Counted from the first letter of the stretch, positions 17,595 to 27,800 are shown. The stretch: 64,000 bases of DNA from Hoeflea sp. (GCA_019084245.1 JAHRFE010000027.1:186001-250000); one strand, 5' to 3'. Notes: generated by a model from the letters alone, not told the origin. Numbers and translations: made by a program.

Positions 17595-19790
17595 ATGAAT
17601 ATTCCGTACCCGGTCAATGAACCGGAGCGACTGCAGGCACTCCGCGCGCTCCGCATCGTCCACACAGAGCCCACGCCCGAGTTCGATGCAATCGTGGCCA
17701 TGGCAGCGTCCATTTTTGATGTTCCGATCGCGCTGATCTCATTCGTTGAATCGGAGTTTCAATGGTTCAAGGCAAAGTGCGGCCTTGAGACGGACCAAAC
17801 ATGCCGTGAAGTGGCCTTTTGCAATTACACGATCCTGACACGCGAAGTCCTTCTGGTCGAAGACGCGACAAGGGATGAGAGATTCGCCGGAAATCCGATG
17901 GTGACGGGGGAGGCTCACATCCGGTTTTACGCGGGCGCGCCGATCTCTCTGGACGGCAAGACAAATGTTGCGACGCTTTGCGTCATCGACATGGAGCCCA
18001 AATGCGTTTCCCAGGTACAGATCGATCAATTGTCCGCGCTCGCGACCGTGACAGCCGGGCTCATCCGTGCCCATTCCGACGCCAACATCGCCAGAACATC
18101 CGCGGTGAACGCCCGCCAGCGCGGAAAGCTCTTGTCTCAGGTGGAATCCATCTCGGAAATAGGGGCTTGGGCGATTGATATTGAAAGGCTGATGACGGAA
18201 TGGTCACCTCAGGTCTTCGCCATTTGTGAACTTCCCGTGGGCGATCCGCCAACCTTCGCCGAGGCCATTTCCTATTATCCCGATTACGAGAGAAGACGAT
18301 TGGTCAATGAAATAAACACGTGCATCGAGAATGGCGGCTCATTTCAAATTGAATGTGACTTTGTCACGTCAAAAGGCAACGACAGACGCGTCCAAGTAAT
18401 CGGAGAGGTCGAGTATGGTCAGGATGGAAGAAAATTCCTGATTGGTATATTCAAGGATATAACTCAAGCATACCTTCAGGAGGAAAGACTCCGCCGCGCC
18501 GCCCATACCGACAGCCTGACCGGCATCCAGAACCGTTTTTCATTTCATGAAAAAATCGCGCAATTGATAAAGGGCGCGTCCGACAACGAGAATTGCTTTT
18601 CGTTGCTGATGATCGATCTGGATGAGTTCAAGGATGTCAATGACAGCCTCGGTCATCTGGCGGGCGATGAGGTTCTGCGCACCGTTGCACGGAGAATTGA
18701 ACGGTCGATATCGAACGATGGGTTTTGCGCGCGAATTGGCGGCGATGAATTCGCGGTCCTGTTGCCAGGCAAATCAAATCCGGTAGAGGCGGAGGAGTTT
18801 GCGAACCGGTTGCTGGCGGAGATCCGCCTGCCGATTGCCTGTCAGGATAACGAAATCAGGATCGGTGCTTCCATCGGCATTGCGACGCAGGAACGCGGGG
18901 GCGGCACAGGCGATGAGATCCTCCTGAATTCGGATCTGGCGCTTTATCACGTCAAGCAAAACGGGCGTGGAAAAACCCAGAGCTTTGACCAATCCCTCAA
19001 TCATAGCTTCGAACAGAAAAAGCGATCCACAGCACTCATCCGCTCCGCCATTGCAGAAGGCCGTCTGGAGCCGTTCTATCAACCCATCACCGACCTCAGG
19101 ACGCACAGGATGCAGGGCGTCGAGGCGCTTGTGCGTATCCGCAATACGGACGGCTCAATCCTGGGGCCTGCCGATTTCTGGCAAGCCCTGAACGAACCCC
19201 AATGCGCCCGCGTGATTGACGAGGCCATGCTCGGACTGGCTCTGAAGGATTTCGCCCATTGGCGGCGCCGGGGCCTTGATATTGATTTTGTCAGCATCAA
19301 CGCCTCATCGATAAGTGTCCAGTCGATGGAGTATGTGGATACCGTCCTGAAAACCTTGCGCGATGAAGGCCTGTCGCCGGGCGACGTCAAGATCGAGATC
19401 GTCGAGGGCGTGTTCATGGGAAATGACAGCAAGAACGTACGAGACGTGCTCGAAGGCTTCTCCAGGGAGGGTGTTTGCATTGCACTCGATGACTTCGGAA
19501 CCGGCTATGCTTCACTGAGCCATCTGCGGGATTTCCCGATTGATTGCATCAAGATTGACAGGTCGTTTGTGTCCGGAACTGGCAACAATGCAAACAACGC
19601 GGCCATCGTTCAGGCTCTGGTCGGGCTCGGCAGATCAATGAAACTCGAGGTCGTCGCCGAGGGAATCGAAACACAGGATCAGCTTGATTTCGTGGCATCC
19701 CTCGGGTGCGATTTCGGCCAGGGATTTTTCTTTTCCCGGCCGGTTGCTGCGCATGATCTGGAGAAGGCCGTATCCCGAAAGGCAGCGTAG
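17595..19790 (+). CDS. GAF-PAS-GGDEF-EAL cyclic-di-GMP signalling protein
   Basis: Cytoplasmic c-di-GMP enzyme of 731 residues without membrane segments. The ATG at 17595 follows GAAGGGAAGG; an earlier in-frame start has no support. An N-terminal GAF domain (about 25-160; ALISFVESEFQWFKAKCGL, FYAGAPISL) precedes a PAS-like domain (about 185-300). The GGDEF domain carries an intact GGDEF at about 382, so cyclase activity is possible, but the inhibitory RxxD site is not present at the usual spacing (SNDG occupies it). The EAL domain has EALVR near 509, DDFGTGYASL, KIDRSFV and QGFFFSRP, so phosphodiesterase activity is expected. A PilZ-like gene follows about 170 bases downstream and may encode an effector. 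Confidence 0.92.
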   Translation: MNIPYPVNEPERLQALRALRIVHTEPTPEFDAIVAMAASIFDVPIALISFVESEFQWFKAKCGLETDQTCREVAFCNYTILTREVLLVEDATRDERFAGNPMVTGEAHIRFYAGAPISLDGKTNVATLCVIDMEPKCVSQVQIDQLSALATVTAGLIRAHSDANIARTSAVNARQRGKLLSQVESISEIGAWAIDIERLMTEWSPQVFAICELPVGDPPTFAEAISYYPDYERRRLVNEINTCIENGGSFQIECDFVTSKGNDRRVQVIGEVEYGQDGRKFLIGIFKDITQAYLQEERLRRAAHTDSLTGIQNRFSFHEKIAQLIKGASDNENCFSLLMIDLDEFKDVNDSLGHLAGDEVLRTVARRIERSISNDGFCARIGGDEFAVLLPGKSNPVEAEEFANRLLAEIRLPIACQDNEIRIGASIGIATQERGGGTGDEILLNSDLALYHVKQNGRGKTQSFDQSLNHSFEQKKRSTALIRSAIAEGRLEPFYQPITDLRTHRMQGVEALVRIRNTDGSILGPADFWQALNEPQCARVIDEAMLGLALKDFAHWRRRGLDIDFVSINASSISVQSMEYVDTVLKTLRDEGLSPGDVKIEIVEGVFMGNDSKNVRDVLEGFSREGVCIALDDFGTGYASLSHLRDFPIDCIKIDRSFVSGTGNNANNAAIVQALVGLGRSMKLEVVAEGIETQDQLDFVASLGCDFGQGFFFSRPVAAHDLEKAVSRKAA

Positions 19791-19961
19791 GTTTCTTAGG
19801 ACTTCATCCCGTGCCTGCAAACAGACCCCGCAGGTTGATCGGAAAATTTTGGGCGCGCCGGCCGATACCGTCGGGCGCAGGAGCAGATGAAAAGACGAGC
19901 AAGGTTACCCACCATCTCCAAACTGGCCGGCAATTGAGCCGGCAACTCAAGGACCGTTCTT

Positions 19962-20378
19962 ATGAGCCCCCAAACTCCGTCGAACTCACCTGGAAATTAC
20001 CTCACCAAATTTGCAATGGAGCAGGAAAACCGCCAATGGGATCGGCGGGAGTGTGCGGTTCTGGTCAATATCGTCTTTGCACTCAAGGGCATACGCCGGA
20101 TCAGCAGCGCGCAACTGCGCGTGCTCAACATCTCGGAAGGTGGCCTGATGGCGACATCCCGGCGGCTCGATATTCCGGACCATTTCCACATTTCCATCGG
20201 CAAGGCGCAGTATCACATTGGATGCGGTGTCGTGGCGCGCCATAATGGCGGCTTGCATGTTCGCTTCATTCGCGAGCAGCCGACGGTGTTCATCAATGTC
20301 TTTGCTTCCCTGCTCGACCCCTTCGCCCTGCTTGAGGAAATCCGCCCGGCGCTCTACGGTCTGGAAGGGGAAGTGTAG
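19962..20378 (+). CDS. PilZ-like domain protein
   Basis: 138-residue soluble protein. A basic WDRREC stretch followed about 30 residues later by LNISEGGLMATS resembles the PilZ c-di-GMP-binding pattern (Arg-rich motif, then D/NxSxxG). The strands after it (FHISIGKAQYHIGCGVVARHNGGLHVRFI) fit a PilZ beta-barrel. The ATG has AAGGA upstream. The position after a GGDEF-EAL gene supports a c-di-GMP receptor role. The first motif is not a perfect RxxxR, so binding is uncertain. Confidence 0.65.
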   Translation: MSPQTPSNSPGNYLTKFAMEQENRQWDRRECAVLVNIVFALKGIRRISSAQLRVLNISEGGLMATSRRLDIPDHFHISIGKAQYHIGCGVVARHNGGLHVRFIREQPTVFINVFASLLDPFALLEEIRPALYGLEGEV

Positions 20379-20403
20379 GCGCAGATCCGGCGCGCCCTGC
20401 TCG

Positions 20404-20425
20404 CGGTCACGCCGAGAAATGACCG
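20404..20425. terminator. Possible bidirectional terminator between convergent genes
   Basis: CGGTCA (20404-20409) and TGACCG (20420-20425) form a 6-bp stem in the 75-base gap between the convergent PilZ and esterase genes. The stem is short and lacks a clear T-run. Confidence 0.3.
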
Positions 20426-20453
20426 TGGGAAAGCCCCGTTCCAGGATTGGGTC

Positions 20454-21599
20454 TCAGACGGCTTTCGTCATGAAGAAACGGATCATTTCCGCCGAGGCGT
20501 TCGGGCCCTTGCTGTCGGTGTAGGATCCCGCCGCACGGCCGCCGGACCAGGCGTGACCCGCCCCCTCGATCATCCAGAGCTCGACAAGAACCATCCCGTC
20601 GGATCCTGTGAAATCGCTGCGGGCATAGCCCCGCCCGCGCACTGACCGGTTGCCGATTTTTGCCGGCGCGGCGTCTTCGCCCACTGCCGCCGCGACGATC
20701 AGCGATGCATTGGACGGGTGCACCGTGCTGTCGGCATCCCCATGAAAGATGATCCGCCGCACTGGATTCGACTGAGCCGGGGTTGGGCGCGCAAAGCCGG
20801 CTGATCCGCCGCCCTTGTGCATTGCCGACATCGCGGTGATCACGTTGCATGCCGCGCCGCGCGCCAGACCGGAATGGACCCCTGCCGCTGAAAAGACGTC
20901 CGGATAGACATCCGCCAGGATCACAGCCATGGCGCCGCCGGCAGACAGCCCGGCCACGAAAACGCTGTCGCGCTCAAGGCCGAATTCCTTCATCAGTTTG
21001 CGCGTGAGCGAGGCCAGAATGGCGGGCTCGCCCGCACCGCGCCGCTGATCGCCCGGCTTGAACCAGTTCCAGCAGGCTGCCGCATTGTGTCCACCGGTCT
21101 GCGCCGGATAGGCGATGGCCAGTCCATGCTTCTCGGCAAGCGCGTTCATGTTGGTGCCCCTTGCGAAATCGTCGGGGCTTTGCTTGCAGCCATGCAGCAT
21201 AACGATGAGGCCATTGGGTTGTGTGGCCCTGCTTGCGGGCAGATAGAGCTTGTATCTGCGCGATCCGGCTGCACTGCGATGGGTGCGTTCAATATTGTGC
21301 GCGCCGGCCGGGATGCGGGGAGGGGCCGCGCGGCCTTCTGATCGGGATCTTGTCGCCGGGGCGAGTGATCCCGCTGTGCTCAATTGTTTCAGTACGGCGC
21401 CGAGTCCGCGACCGGTTTTGGGCGCGGCAGCCTTGCGCGGCTTGGCTGCCTTCTGCTTCAGCGCTGCAATCGGCGCAAGCGCTGACTTGACCATGATGCC
21501 GGTCATCGCCCTTTGCAAGGATCGGGTCGCCTTGGTCATCTGCGCGGACCCCATCAGCCGGTTCATCCGGCGCATGCTGGCCGTGAGGGTGCGTGTCAT
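20454..21599 (-). CDS. PHB depolymerase-family esterase (copy 1)
   Basis: Alpha/beta-hydrolase of 381 residues in the PHB depolymerase/feruloyl esterase family (LpqC-like). After a basic, low-complexity N-terminal region (1-85, many Lys/Arg/Ala) the catalytic core shows LIVMLHGCKQSPDDFA (oxyanion region), nucleophile Ser in GLSAGG near residue 218, Asp in HGDADSTVHP and His in GAGHAWSGG. It could release 3-hydroxybutyrate oligomers or hydrolyse other short esters. There is no conventional signal peptide, so it is probably cytosolic. It is a paralogue of the gene at 21874-23046, in the same orientation, but has its own upstream region with a TGC-rich palindrome. Confidence 0.87.
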   Translation of the reverse strand: MTRTLTASMRRMNRLMGSAQMTKATRSLQRAMTGIMVKSALAPIAALKQKAAKPRKAAAPKTGRGLGAVLKQLSTAGSLAPATRSRSEGRAAPPRIPAGAHNIERTHRSAAGSRRYKLYLPASRATQPNGLIVMLHGCKQSPDDFARGTNMNALAEKHGLAIAYPAQTGGHNAAACWNWFKPGDQRRGAGEPAILASLTRKLMKEFGLERDSVFVAGLSAGGAMAVILADVYPDVFSAAGVHSGLARGAACNVITAMSAMHKGGGSAGFARPTPAQSNPVRRIIFHGDADSTVHPSNASLIVAAAVGEDAAPAKIGNRSVRGRGYARSDFTGSDGMVLVELWMIEGAGHAWSGGRAAGSYTDSKGPNASAEMIRFFMTKAV

Positions 21600-21679
21600 G
21601 GGAATTTCCTTTGATGGGGCGTCCGCTTGCGCTCAAAAAGGCAATACTCAAGCGGACCTGACCACCTGCACAACGCACC

Positions 21680-21701
21680 ATGTTGCATTGCGTTGCAACA
21701 T
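21680..21701. promoter_or_regulatory. TGC/GCA palindrome upstream of esterase copy 1
   Basis: ATGTTGCA (21680-21687) and TGCAACAT (21694-21701) are perfect 8-bp arms around TTGCGT, about 80 bases before the esterase start. PhaR, the polyhydroxybutyrate-sensing repressor, is known to bind TGC-N-GCA type repeats at phasin promoters. PhaR control of this gene is therefore a reasonable inference. Confidence 0.5.
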
Positions 21702-21873
21702 TTACGAAGAAATTCAAGACAGATGGCAAAAGAGAGCCGTGAACCGGAGCGTCTGGGGTGGCATCGGCCGAGCCGGAATCATGCGATCGAACTCAAGGAC
21801 CTGGTTGCGGCCATCGCCTTGCTTCCTGATACCCAACACCAGCCTTCCCTGCGCCAATGCCCGGGTTTGTCGG

Positions 21874-23046
21874 CTACGCCCGCCTGTGCTGCAGAAAGAA
21901 CCGCAGCATTTCACGCGACGCATCGGGACCCTTCGGGTCTGTATAGCTGCCGCCCGGCTGGCCGCCCGACCAGGCATGGCCTGCGCCATCGATCTCCCAA
22001 TGTTCAGTGATGCTTCGGCCGAGGGCGTCCTCGTGGCGGGTCTGCCGGTAGGCGCGCCCGCCTTCCGAGCCACCGGAAACACAGACCCTGTTGAGACCGG
22101 ATCGTGTTTGCATCGCCTGTGCCACCACAGCCTCGCCATTTCCCGGATGAACGGTCTTGTCGGCAAGGCCGTGGAAGACGATGGCCGGGACTGTCACCGC
22201 GCTCGCCTTGCCGGTCGAGCCGCCGCGCATGGCGGCGAAGGCAGACGGCACGTCGCGCGCCCCGCCGGCAGGCAGGCCGGAATGAACGCCGACGGCTGCG
22301 AACAACTCCGGATAGGCCGCTCCCAGGATCGCCGCCGCTGCTCCACCCGCTGACAGACCCGCAACATAGACCCGCTCGGGATCTGCGGGATGGTCGCGCA
22401 GAATATCGGCCACGATCCCTGCAATCAGGGCCGGTTCACCCCGGCCGTTCCCCTGATCCTCCGGCCGGAACCAGTTCCAGCATTTCTGGGCGTTGGCGCC
22501 TTGGGGCTGGGCCGGCCAGGCGATGAGGCAGCCGTACTCCTCGGCCAGCGCATTCATGCCGGTTCCGATGGCGAAATCCTCGGGCGACTGGGTGCAGCCG
22601 TGCAGCATCACGATCAGCGGCATCGGCTGACCGCGCTCGCCGGTGCTGTTGGCGGGAATGTAGAGCCGATAGTCCCGTCTGCCCGCTCCGTGATGCGCGA
22701 GCGACAGGAACCGTGCTCCGTGCGGCAGATGAAGCGGCCTGGCGGTGACTTCGCCGCGGCTCGGCATCCCGCCCGCGGCGATCCTGCGTATAGTCTCGCG
22801 AAGCCCAGTGCGATGGGTTCGGTTACCGGTCGCGGCAGTGCGCGGGGCAGTTGCCGCTGGAGCTTCTGGCGCGGTATTGCCCAGACGGGTGAACGTTCCC
22901 TCGATCACGCCGGACCCCTCACTGTCGTGGCCAGGTTCGGACGACGGTTGCAGAAGCGACCGGATCAGCGCCGTCGCTTCGTCCAGCCTGCCGGCCCGGG
23001 TCAGTTCGGTGGCCCGGGACATGCCGCGGGAAAGATTGGTGTTCAT
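21874..23046 (-). CDS. PHB depolymerase-family esterase (copy 2)
   Basis: 390-residue paralogue of the neighbouring esterase with the same catalytic layout: LIVMLHGCTQSPEDFAIGT, Ser in GLSAGGAAAAIL near 230, Asp in HGLADKTVHPGN and His in GAGHAWSGGQPGG. The N-terminal 130 residues are different and probably form a helical regulatory or binding region (NLSRGMSRATELTRAGRLDEA reads like a helical pair). The start at 23046 is 24 bases after the CopG stop, so it is co-transcribed with that regulator. The tail DPKGPDASREMLRFFLQH is nearly the same as in copy 1, indicating a duplication. The natural substrate is unknown. Confidence 0.87.
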   Translation of the reverse strand: MNTNLSRGMSRATELTRAGRLDEATALIRSLLQPSSEPGHDSEGSGVIEGTFTRLGNTAPEAPAATAPRTAATGNRTHRTGLRETIRRIAAGGMPSRGEVTARPLHLPHGARFLSLAHHGAGRRDYRLYIPANSTGERGQPMPLIVMLHGCTQSPEDFAIGTGMNALAEEYGCLIAWPAQPQGANAQKCWNWFRPEDQGNGRGEPALIAGIVADILRDHPADPERVYVAGLSAGGAAAAILGAAYPELFAAVGVHSGLPAGGARDVPSAFAAMRGGSTGKASAVTVPAIVFHGLADKTVHPGNGEAVVAQAMQTRSGLNRVCVSGGSEGGRAYRQTRHEDALGRSITEHWEIDGAGHAWSGGQPGGSYTDPKGPDASREMLRFFLQHRRA

Positions 23047-23069
23047 AAGAGCGCTTTCGTGATTGTGGA

Positions 23070-23492
23070 TCAGGTGATGCGGTCTGCCAGCGCGGCCTTG
23101 ACCGCGTCGCTGGCTTGCAGGGTGCCGAGAACAGACAGGGCGGAAATGGTGGCGCGGGCGAGGTCGGCCGGGACATCTGCAGCAATCACGACAAGCCCCA
23201 GAACGCGGATGTCGAGCATTTCGCCCGCTGCCTTCGCTGTAGTCAGTTCTTCGCGTGTGATGTGCCTGAGGCCGAGGTCGACGCTCTTGCGGACGACGAT
23301 CTGGCGCACCGTCTCGGCGTGACGCTCGATCTGGTTGCGGATGGCGGTGCGGATGAAGTCGCTGCGGTTGGAATAGAAGCCCTCGCGCACCAGAAGCTCG
23401 ATCTGGCCCAGATCGACAAAGCCGAGATTGATGGTGATCTTTTCAGAGTCGGGTGCTCTGGCCTGTGTTGCCGCTGTTGTCGTCTTTGCCAC
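23070..23492 (-). CDS. CopG/ribbon-helix-helix transcriptional regulator
   Basis: 140-residue protein. ITINLGFVDLGQIELLVREG followed by YSNRSDFIRTAIRNQIE is a standard RHH domain (one strand plus two helices, about residues 20-60). The remaining 80 residues form a hydrophobic C-terminal domain (DIRVLGLVVIAADVPADLA) that may oligomerise or sense a signal. It heads an operon with esterase copy 2. A long inverted repeat directly upstream of its start suggests autoregulation. Proteins of this type are chromosomal regulators rather than toxin-antitoxin antidotes when, as here, no toxin gene follows. Confidence 0.85.
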   Translation of the reverse strand: MAKTTTAATQARAPDSEKITINLGFVDLGQIELLVREGFYSNRSDFIRTAIRNQIERHAETVRQIVVRKSVDLGLRHITREELTTAKAAGEMLDIRVLGLVVIAADVPADLARATISALSVLGTLQASDAVKAALADRIT

Positions 23493-23501
23493 GTCAATAC
23501 T

Positions 23502-23531
23502 CCATGTACCATCTGTATGGATGGTATATGG
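23502..23531. promoter_or_regulatory. Inverted-repeat operator upstream of the copG-esterase operon
   Basis: Arms CCATGTACCATC (23502-23513) and GATGGTATATGG (23520-23531) pair at 11 of 12 positions around TGTATG, starting 10 bases before the CopG start codon. The position suits a repressor site covering the promoter or ribosome site. CopG itself is the natural candidate to bind it. Confidence 0.6.
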
Positions 23532-23663
23532 ATGTTATCTCCGTTTCCGCAACCCCTTCTCGGCACTTTCGCGGTAAAGGCCCATGCCTGTGCTGGTTGA
23601 CGCGGCGCCAAGCCTCAGGATGGGTGATCTGGGCGACCTGGTGTTTTTGGCTCCTGTCGCCGC

Positions 23664-24713
23664 TTATGGATTGGTGTCGGCCGCGCTCTTCGCGTGTCTT
23701 TCTCTCCAGCGTTTACGGGCGTAAGCCTGCAGGTCCGCCACGCCGTCCAGTTCATCGACGATCTCTTCGCCGATCAGGGTCTCGATGAGATCTTCAAGCG
23801 TGACGATGCCTGCGGTCCCTCCATAGGCGTCCACCACAAGAGCCACATGACGATCTTCGTGGACCAGGGTGTCGAACAGCTGCTCAAGCGAGGTGGTCTC
23901 GACGACCGAGCCAAGGTCGCGCTTAAGCTCCAACAACTGCTTCTGTCCGTTGTTGTCGATGGCCTCGAACAGCAGGTCGGTCTTGAGCACAAATCCCGTC
24001 ACGTCGTCGACCGAGCCGTCGAAGATCGGAATACGTGAAAACCGCAGCTCCTTCTTGCGCGAGATCGCCTCGTCGATGGTGGTGGCCTGATCGAGCGCGA
24101 AGATCACCGTCCGGGGCGTCATGATGTCCTGCACGGTCAACCGGTCGAACTTGAGAAGGTTGGCGACCACCTTGGAATCGCCGTGATCGATAACTCCCTC
24201 CCGATGGCCGATATCGGCCATGGCGACAATCTCTTCGCGGCTGACAGAAGCCTGCAGCCTGCCGCGCGACAAAAGACGCGTGATCGCCTGCGACATCTTC
24301 ACCAGGGGCCACATCGACCAGATGAGCACCGGCAGGATTCGCGCTGCAAAAGGCGCGAAACTCTTCCAGTACAACGCGCCCAGCGTCTTGGGAATGATCT
24401 CCGATACCACCAGGATCAGGAGCGTCAGAACAGCCGAGAAGATTGCGATGGAGGCCTCGCCGAAGACAATGGCCGCCTGGGCTCCGGCGCCCGCCGCGCC
24501 GACCGTGTGGGCGACGGTGTTCAGGCTGAGGATCGCCGCGAGAGGGCGATCGACATCGTCCTTCAGCGCGTTGATCTGCGCTGCCACCTGCGGTTGGGAT
24601 GCCTTGATGGTCGCGGTATAGGTCGGGGTTATGCTGAGCAGGGCTGCTTCGAGCAACGAGCACAGAAACGACACGCTGATCGCGAGGGTGACGAATATAA
24701 TCAGGAGTGTCAT
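23664..24713 (-). CDS. CNNM/DUF21 and CBS-domain membrane protein
   Basis: 349-residue integral membrane protein of the CNNM/CorB-like family, linked to Mg2+ or Co2+ export. The DUF21 domain with about four hydrophobic segments covers residues 1-180 (VSFLCSLLEAALLSITPTY, VVSEIIPKTLGALY). A CBS pair follows (about 195-320; VQDIMTPRTVIFALD, TLEDLIETLIGEEI). The C-terminal CorC_HlyC domain found in longer relatives is missing, and the protein ends shortly after the CBS pair. The ATG at 24713 is chosen because it opens the first membrane helix and has AGGA upstream; the open frame before it is non-homologous. An exact EcfG promoter lies 67 bases upstream. Confidence 0.88.
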   Translation of the reverse strand: MTLLIIFVTLAISVSFLCSLLEAALLSITPTYTATIKASQPQVAAQINALKDDVDRPLAAILSLNTVAHTVGAAGAGAQAAIVFGEASIAIFSAVLTLLILVVSEIIPKTLGALYWKSFAPFAARILPVLIWSMWPLVKMSQAITRLLSRGRLQASVSREEIVAMADIGHREGVIDHGDSKVVANLLKFDRLTVQDIMTPRTVIFALDQATTIDEAISRKKELRFSRIPIFDGSVDDVTGFVLKTDLLFEAIDNNGQKQLLELKRDLGSVVETTSLEQLFDTLVHEDRHVALVVDAYGGTAGIVTLEDLIETLIGEEIVDELDGVADLQAYARKRWRERHAKSAADTNP

Positions 24714-24779
24714 CGTGGTCCTATGGCTGCTGACAAATGTCTGTCGCGCGGTTCGAGCGCTGAATGAGGCAGTGGGAGT

Positions 24780-24804
24780 AACGTCGACCAGGAGATTTTG
24801 TTCC
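24780..24804 (-). promoter_or_regulatory. EcfG-type promoter upstream of the CNNM gene
   Basis: On the reverse strand GGAAC (24804-24800), a 16-bp spacer and CGTT (24783-24780) match the EcfG consensus exactly. The -10 ends about 66 bases before the start at 24713, between ndvB and the CNNM gene. Confidence 0.65.
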
Positions 24805-24888
24805 GAAGCACGCCCCCAATGCCGAACCTTCGCACGGAACCAGTCGACACTTGATGCCACGCCTGTCCGACCCTGTCGCCCTTTCCGC

Positions 24889-27800
24889 TCAGCCGAGCCG
24901 GACGATGAGGTTCTGCGTCGCTGCGGATGGCCGCAGGACGAGTTGCCCGTTTTCGGGCTCAAGCGCCACGCCATCCAGCATTGCCGAGACCACGCCGTGC
25001 CCGGTTCGTGCGGCATTGTCGATTGTGATCGACAGTGTGGCTTCACCGGCGCGGACAGCGGCCTTGATCTCGGGCCAGGCCTTTGGAAAGCAGGGGTTGA
25101 GGATGATGTCCGGGCCTCTGCGGGTCAGCCCCAGAAGACCTTCGATCCCGGCGCGATACATCCAGCCGGCCGATCCGGTGTACCAGGTCCAGCCGCCGCG
25201 CCCCTCATGCGGCGCGGTCGAATACACGTCGGCCGCCACCACATAGGGCTCGACCTTGTAGCGGGCCGCGTCATCCGGGCTCAGCGCGTGATTGATCGGG
25301 TTCAGCATCGAGAACAGCGCGCCTGCGGCATCGCCATCGCCGAGCTTCGCCTGGGCCAGGATTGCCCACATTGCCGCGTGGCTGTACTGGCCGCCATTCT
25401 CGCGCAGCCCTGGCGGGTAGCCCTTGATATAGCCCGGGTCCTGCGGGGAGGCATCGAAGGGCGGCGTGAACAGAAGAGCAAGCCCGGGGTCGGGACGAAC
25501 CAGATGCTCGCTCATCGAGGCCATGGCCGTCGCCGCACGCTCCGGATCAGCAGCGCCCGACAACACCGCCCAGGTCTGTGCGATGCTGTCGATCCTGCAT
25601 TCCTGCGACGCGGACGAGCCCAGCAGCGTGCCGTCATCATAGGTGCCGCGCCGGTACCATGCACCATCCCAGCCATCGCGCTCGATCGCCTCGCGCACAG
25701 CCGTCGCATGCTCGCGCCAGCGCATGGCGCGCTCCGGAGCGCGGCTGTCTGCAAGCGGAGCCATGGCGTTGATCGTGGCGATCAGCAGCCAGCCGAGCCA
25801 GACCGAAGTGCCTTGGCCGTGTTCGCCGACCCGGTTCATGCCGTCGTTCCAGTCGCCGGTGCCGATCAGCGGCATCCCGTTCGCGCCGGTGAACTCGATC
25901 GCCTGGTCAAGGCCGCGGGCACAATGCTCGAACAGGCTCGCCTCAAGCGGCGAAACGGATGGCAGGAAGAAATCGTCATGGGCGCCCTCCAGCAGGGCAG
26001 GGCCTTCGAGGAACGGGACCTGTTCATCAAGCACCGCCGCATCGCCCGAAACCGCAACATATTGCGCCACGGCATAGCCCAGCCAGACACGGTCGTCCGA
26101 AATGCGGGTGCGCACGCCTTGACCGGAATGGGGCAGCCACCAGTGCTGCACATCGCCTTCGGGGAACTGCCGTGACGCCGCGCGCAGCAAATGCGCCCGT
26201 GTCATCTCGGGCCGCAGCGCCGTCAGCGCCATCCCGTCCTGCAGCTGATCGCGGAAACCGAAGGCGCCGCTGGCCTGATAGAAACCCGCACGCGCCCAGA
26301 CCCGGCAGGCAAGTGTCTGGTAGAGCAGCCAGCCATTGAGCATGATGTCCATGGACCGGTCCGGCGTCGATACCTGAACGGCGCCCAGAAGATCGCGCCA
26401 ATGCAGCTTCACGTCCTCAAGGGTGGCGTCCGGGTTAAGCGCGCGGTGTCGCAGGATCAATTCGCGGGCGGCCTCGGCGGAGTCTGCCTGTCCGATCAGG
26501 ACCACGATCTCGATGGTCTCGCCGGGCTGGAGCGTAACCCGGCGCTGCAATGCGGCGCAGGGATCAAGCAGCGGGCCGGTCCGTCCCGACAGCGGCGTGG
26601 CCCCGATTCCGGCAGGAGCGGCCATGCTGCCGCCCGTGCCCAGGATTTCACTCCGGTCGGCGCTGTGGCTGCTGGTGTCAGCCCCCATGTCGGCAAAGGC
26701 GACACGTCCAGGAAAGGCGGTCGAATACGGATTGCGGGCAAGGATCGCGCCGGTTTCGCTGTCGAGACTGCTGATGACATGGCGCGCGGTGGCGCTGCGC
26801 GACGGTCCAAGCACCCATTCGGCATAGGCCGTCACCGAAAGCGACCGTACCCGTCCGGAGGTGTTGCTCAGTGTCAGCCGGGTGATCCGCACCGGATCCT
26901 CCATCGGCACGAATTGCAGCATGACTGCGCCGATTCCATGCGCGGAATGCTCGAACTGGCTGTAGCCGAAGCCGTGACGCGCGACATAAAGACCGCCATC
27001 ACGGATCGGCAGGGCGGTCGGAGTCCATGTCTCGCCGGTCTCAAGGTCATGCAGATAGATCGCCTCGCCGGGCGGGTCGGTGACGGGATCGTTCGACCAG
27101 GGGGTCAGCTGGTTCTCGCGGCTGTTCTCGGCCCAGACATGACCGCTGCCAAGCGCTGACACCTGAAATCCAAAGCCAGAGTTGGAAATGACATTGATCC
27201 ACGGAGCGGGTGTGCTTTGACCGCCGCTGAGTGCGATCACATATTCGCGGCCATTCTCTGCAAAGCCGCCGGTGCCGTTGAAGAACTCCAGTGTCGAAGT
27301 GTCGAATGGGCTGGGTGCTTCCCGCAGCGTGGTCCGCGGCAGCGCAAGCCGGGGCTGAGGAGCGACAGCCGGCCTGGCTGTCGCGTCGATCTGCTGGCCG
27401 ATGCTGCCGCGCCGTGCAACCAGTACCACGCTGGCTACCGCCAGCAGCGAGGCCAGCGAGTCGGCTGAAACCAGGTCCCTGCGCAGGATATGCACCGCGC
27501 CGTCGTTTCTGCCCGAAGGGTTTGTGACGCGCGGACGCGATCCGGCGGAGCGCACCGCCTGTTCGATTCTGGTCTGCAGATCCTGAACATAGGAGGCGGA
27601 ACGGTCGTTCAGGATCACCAGATCGACGCCCAACTGCCGCATCCGCAGAAACTCATGTGCTGCCAGGACCTCGAGCAAGCGTGGCGCATCTTCGGCGTCT
27701 TCGATCCGGAACAGGATGATCGGCAGGTCGCCGGATATGCCGTGCACCCACAGCGCCGATTGCGGGCCGGCCCCGGCGCTGACGGTCACGGCTGGTGCGC

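Noticed and set aside
24631-26175. Long plus-strand frames opposite ndvB (also 28606-30447)
   Set aside because: Mirror frames of the GC-rich ndvB coding sequence; His/Arg-rich composition and no homology.
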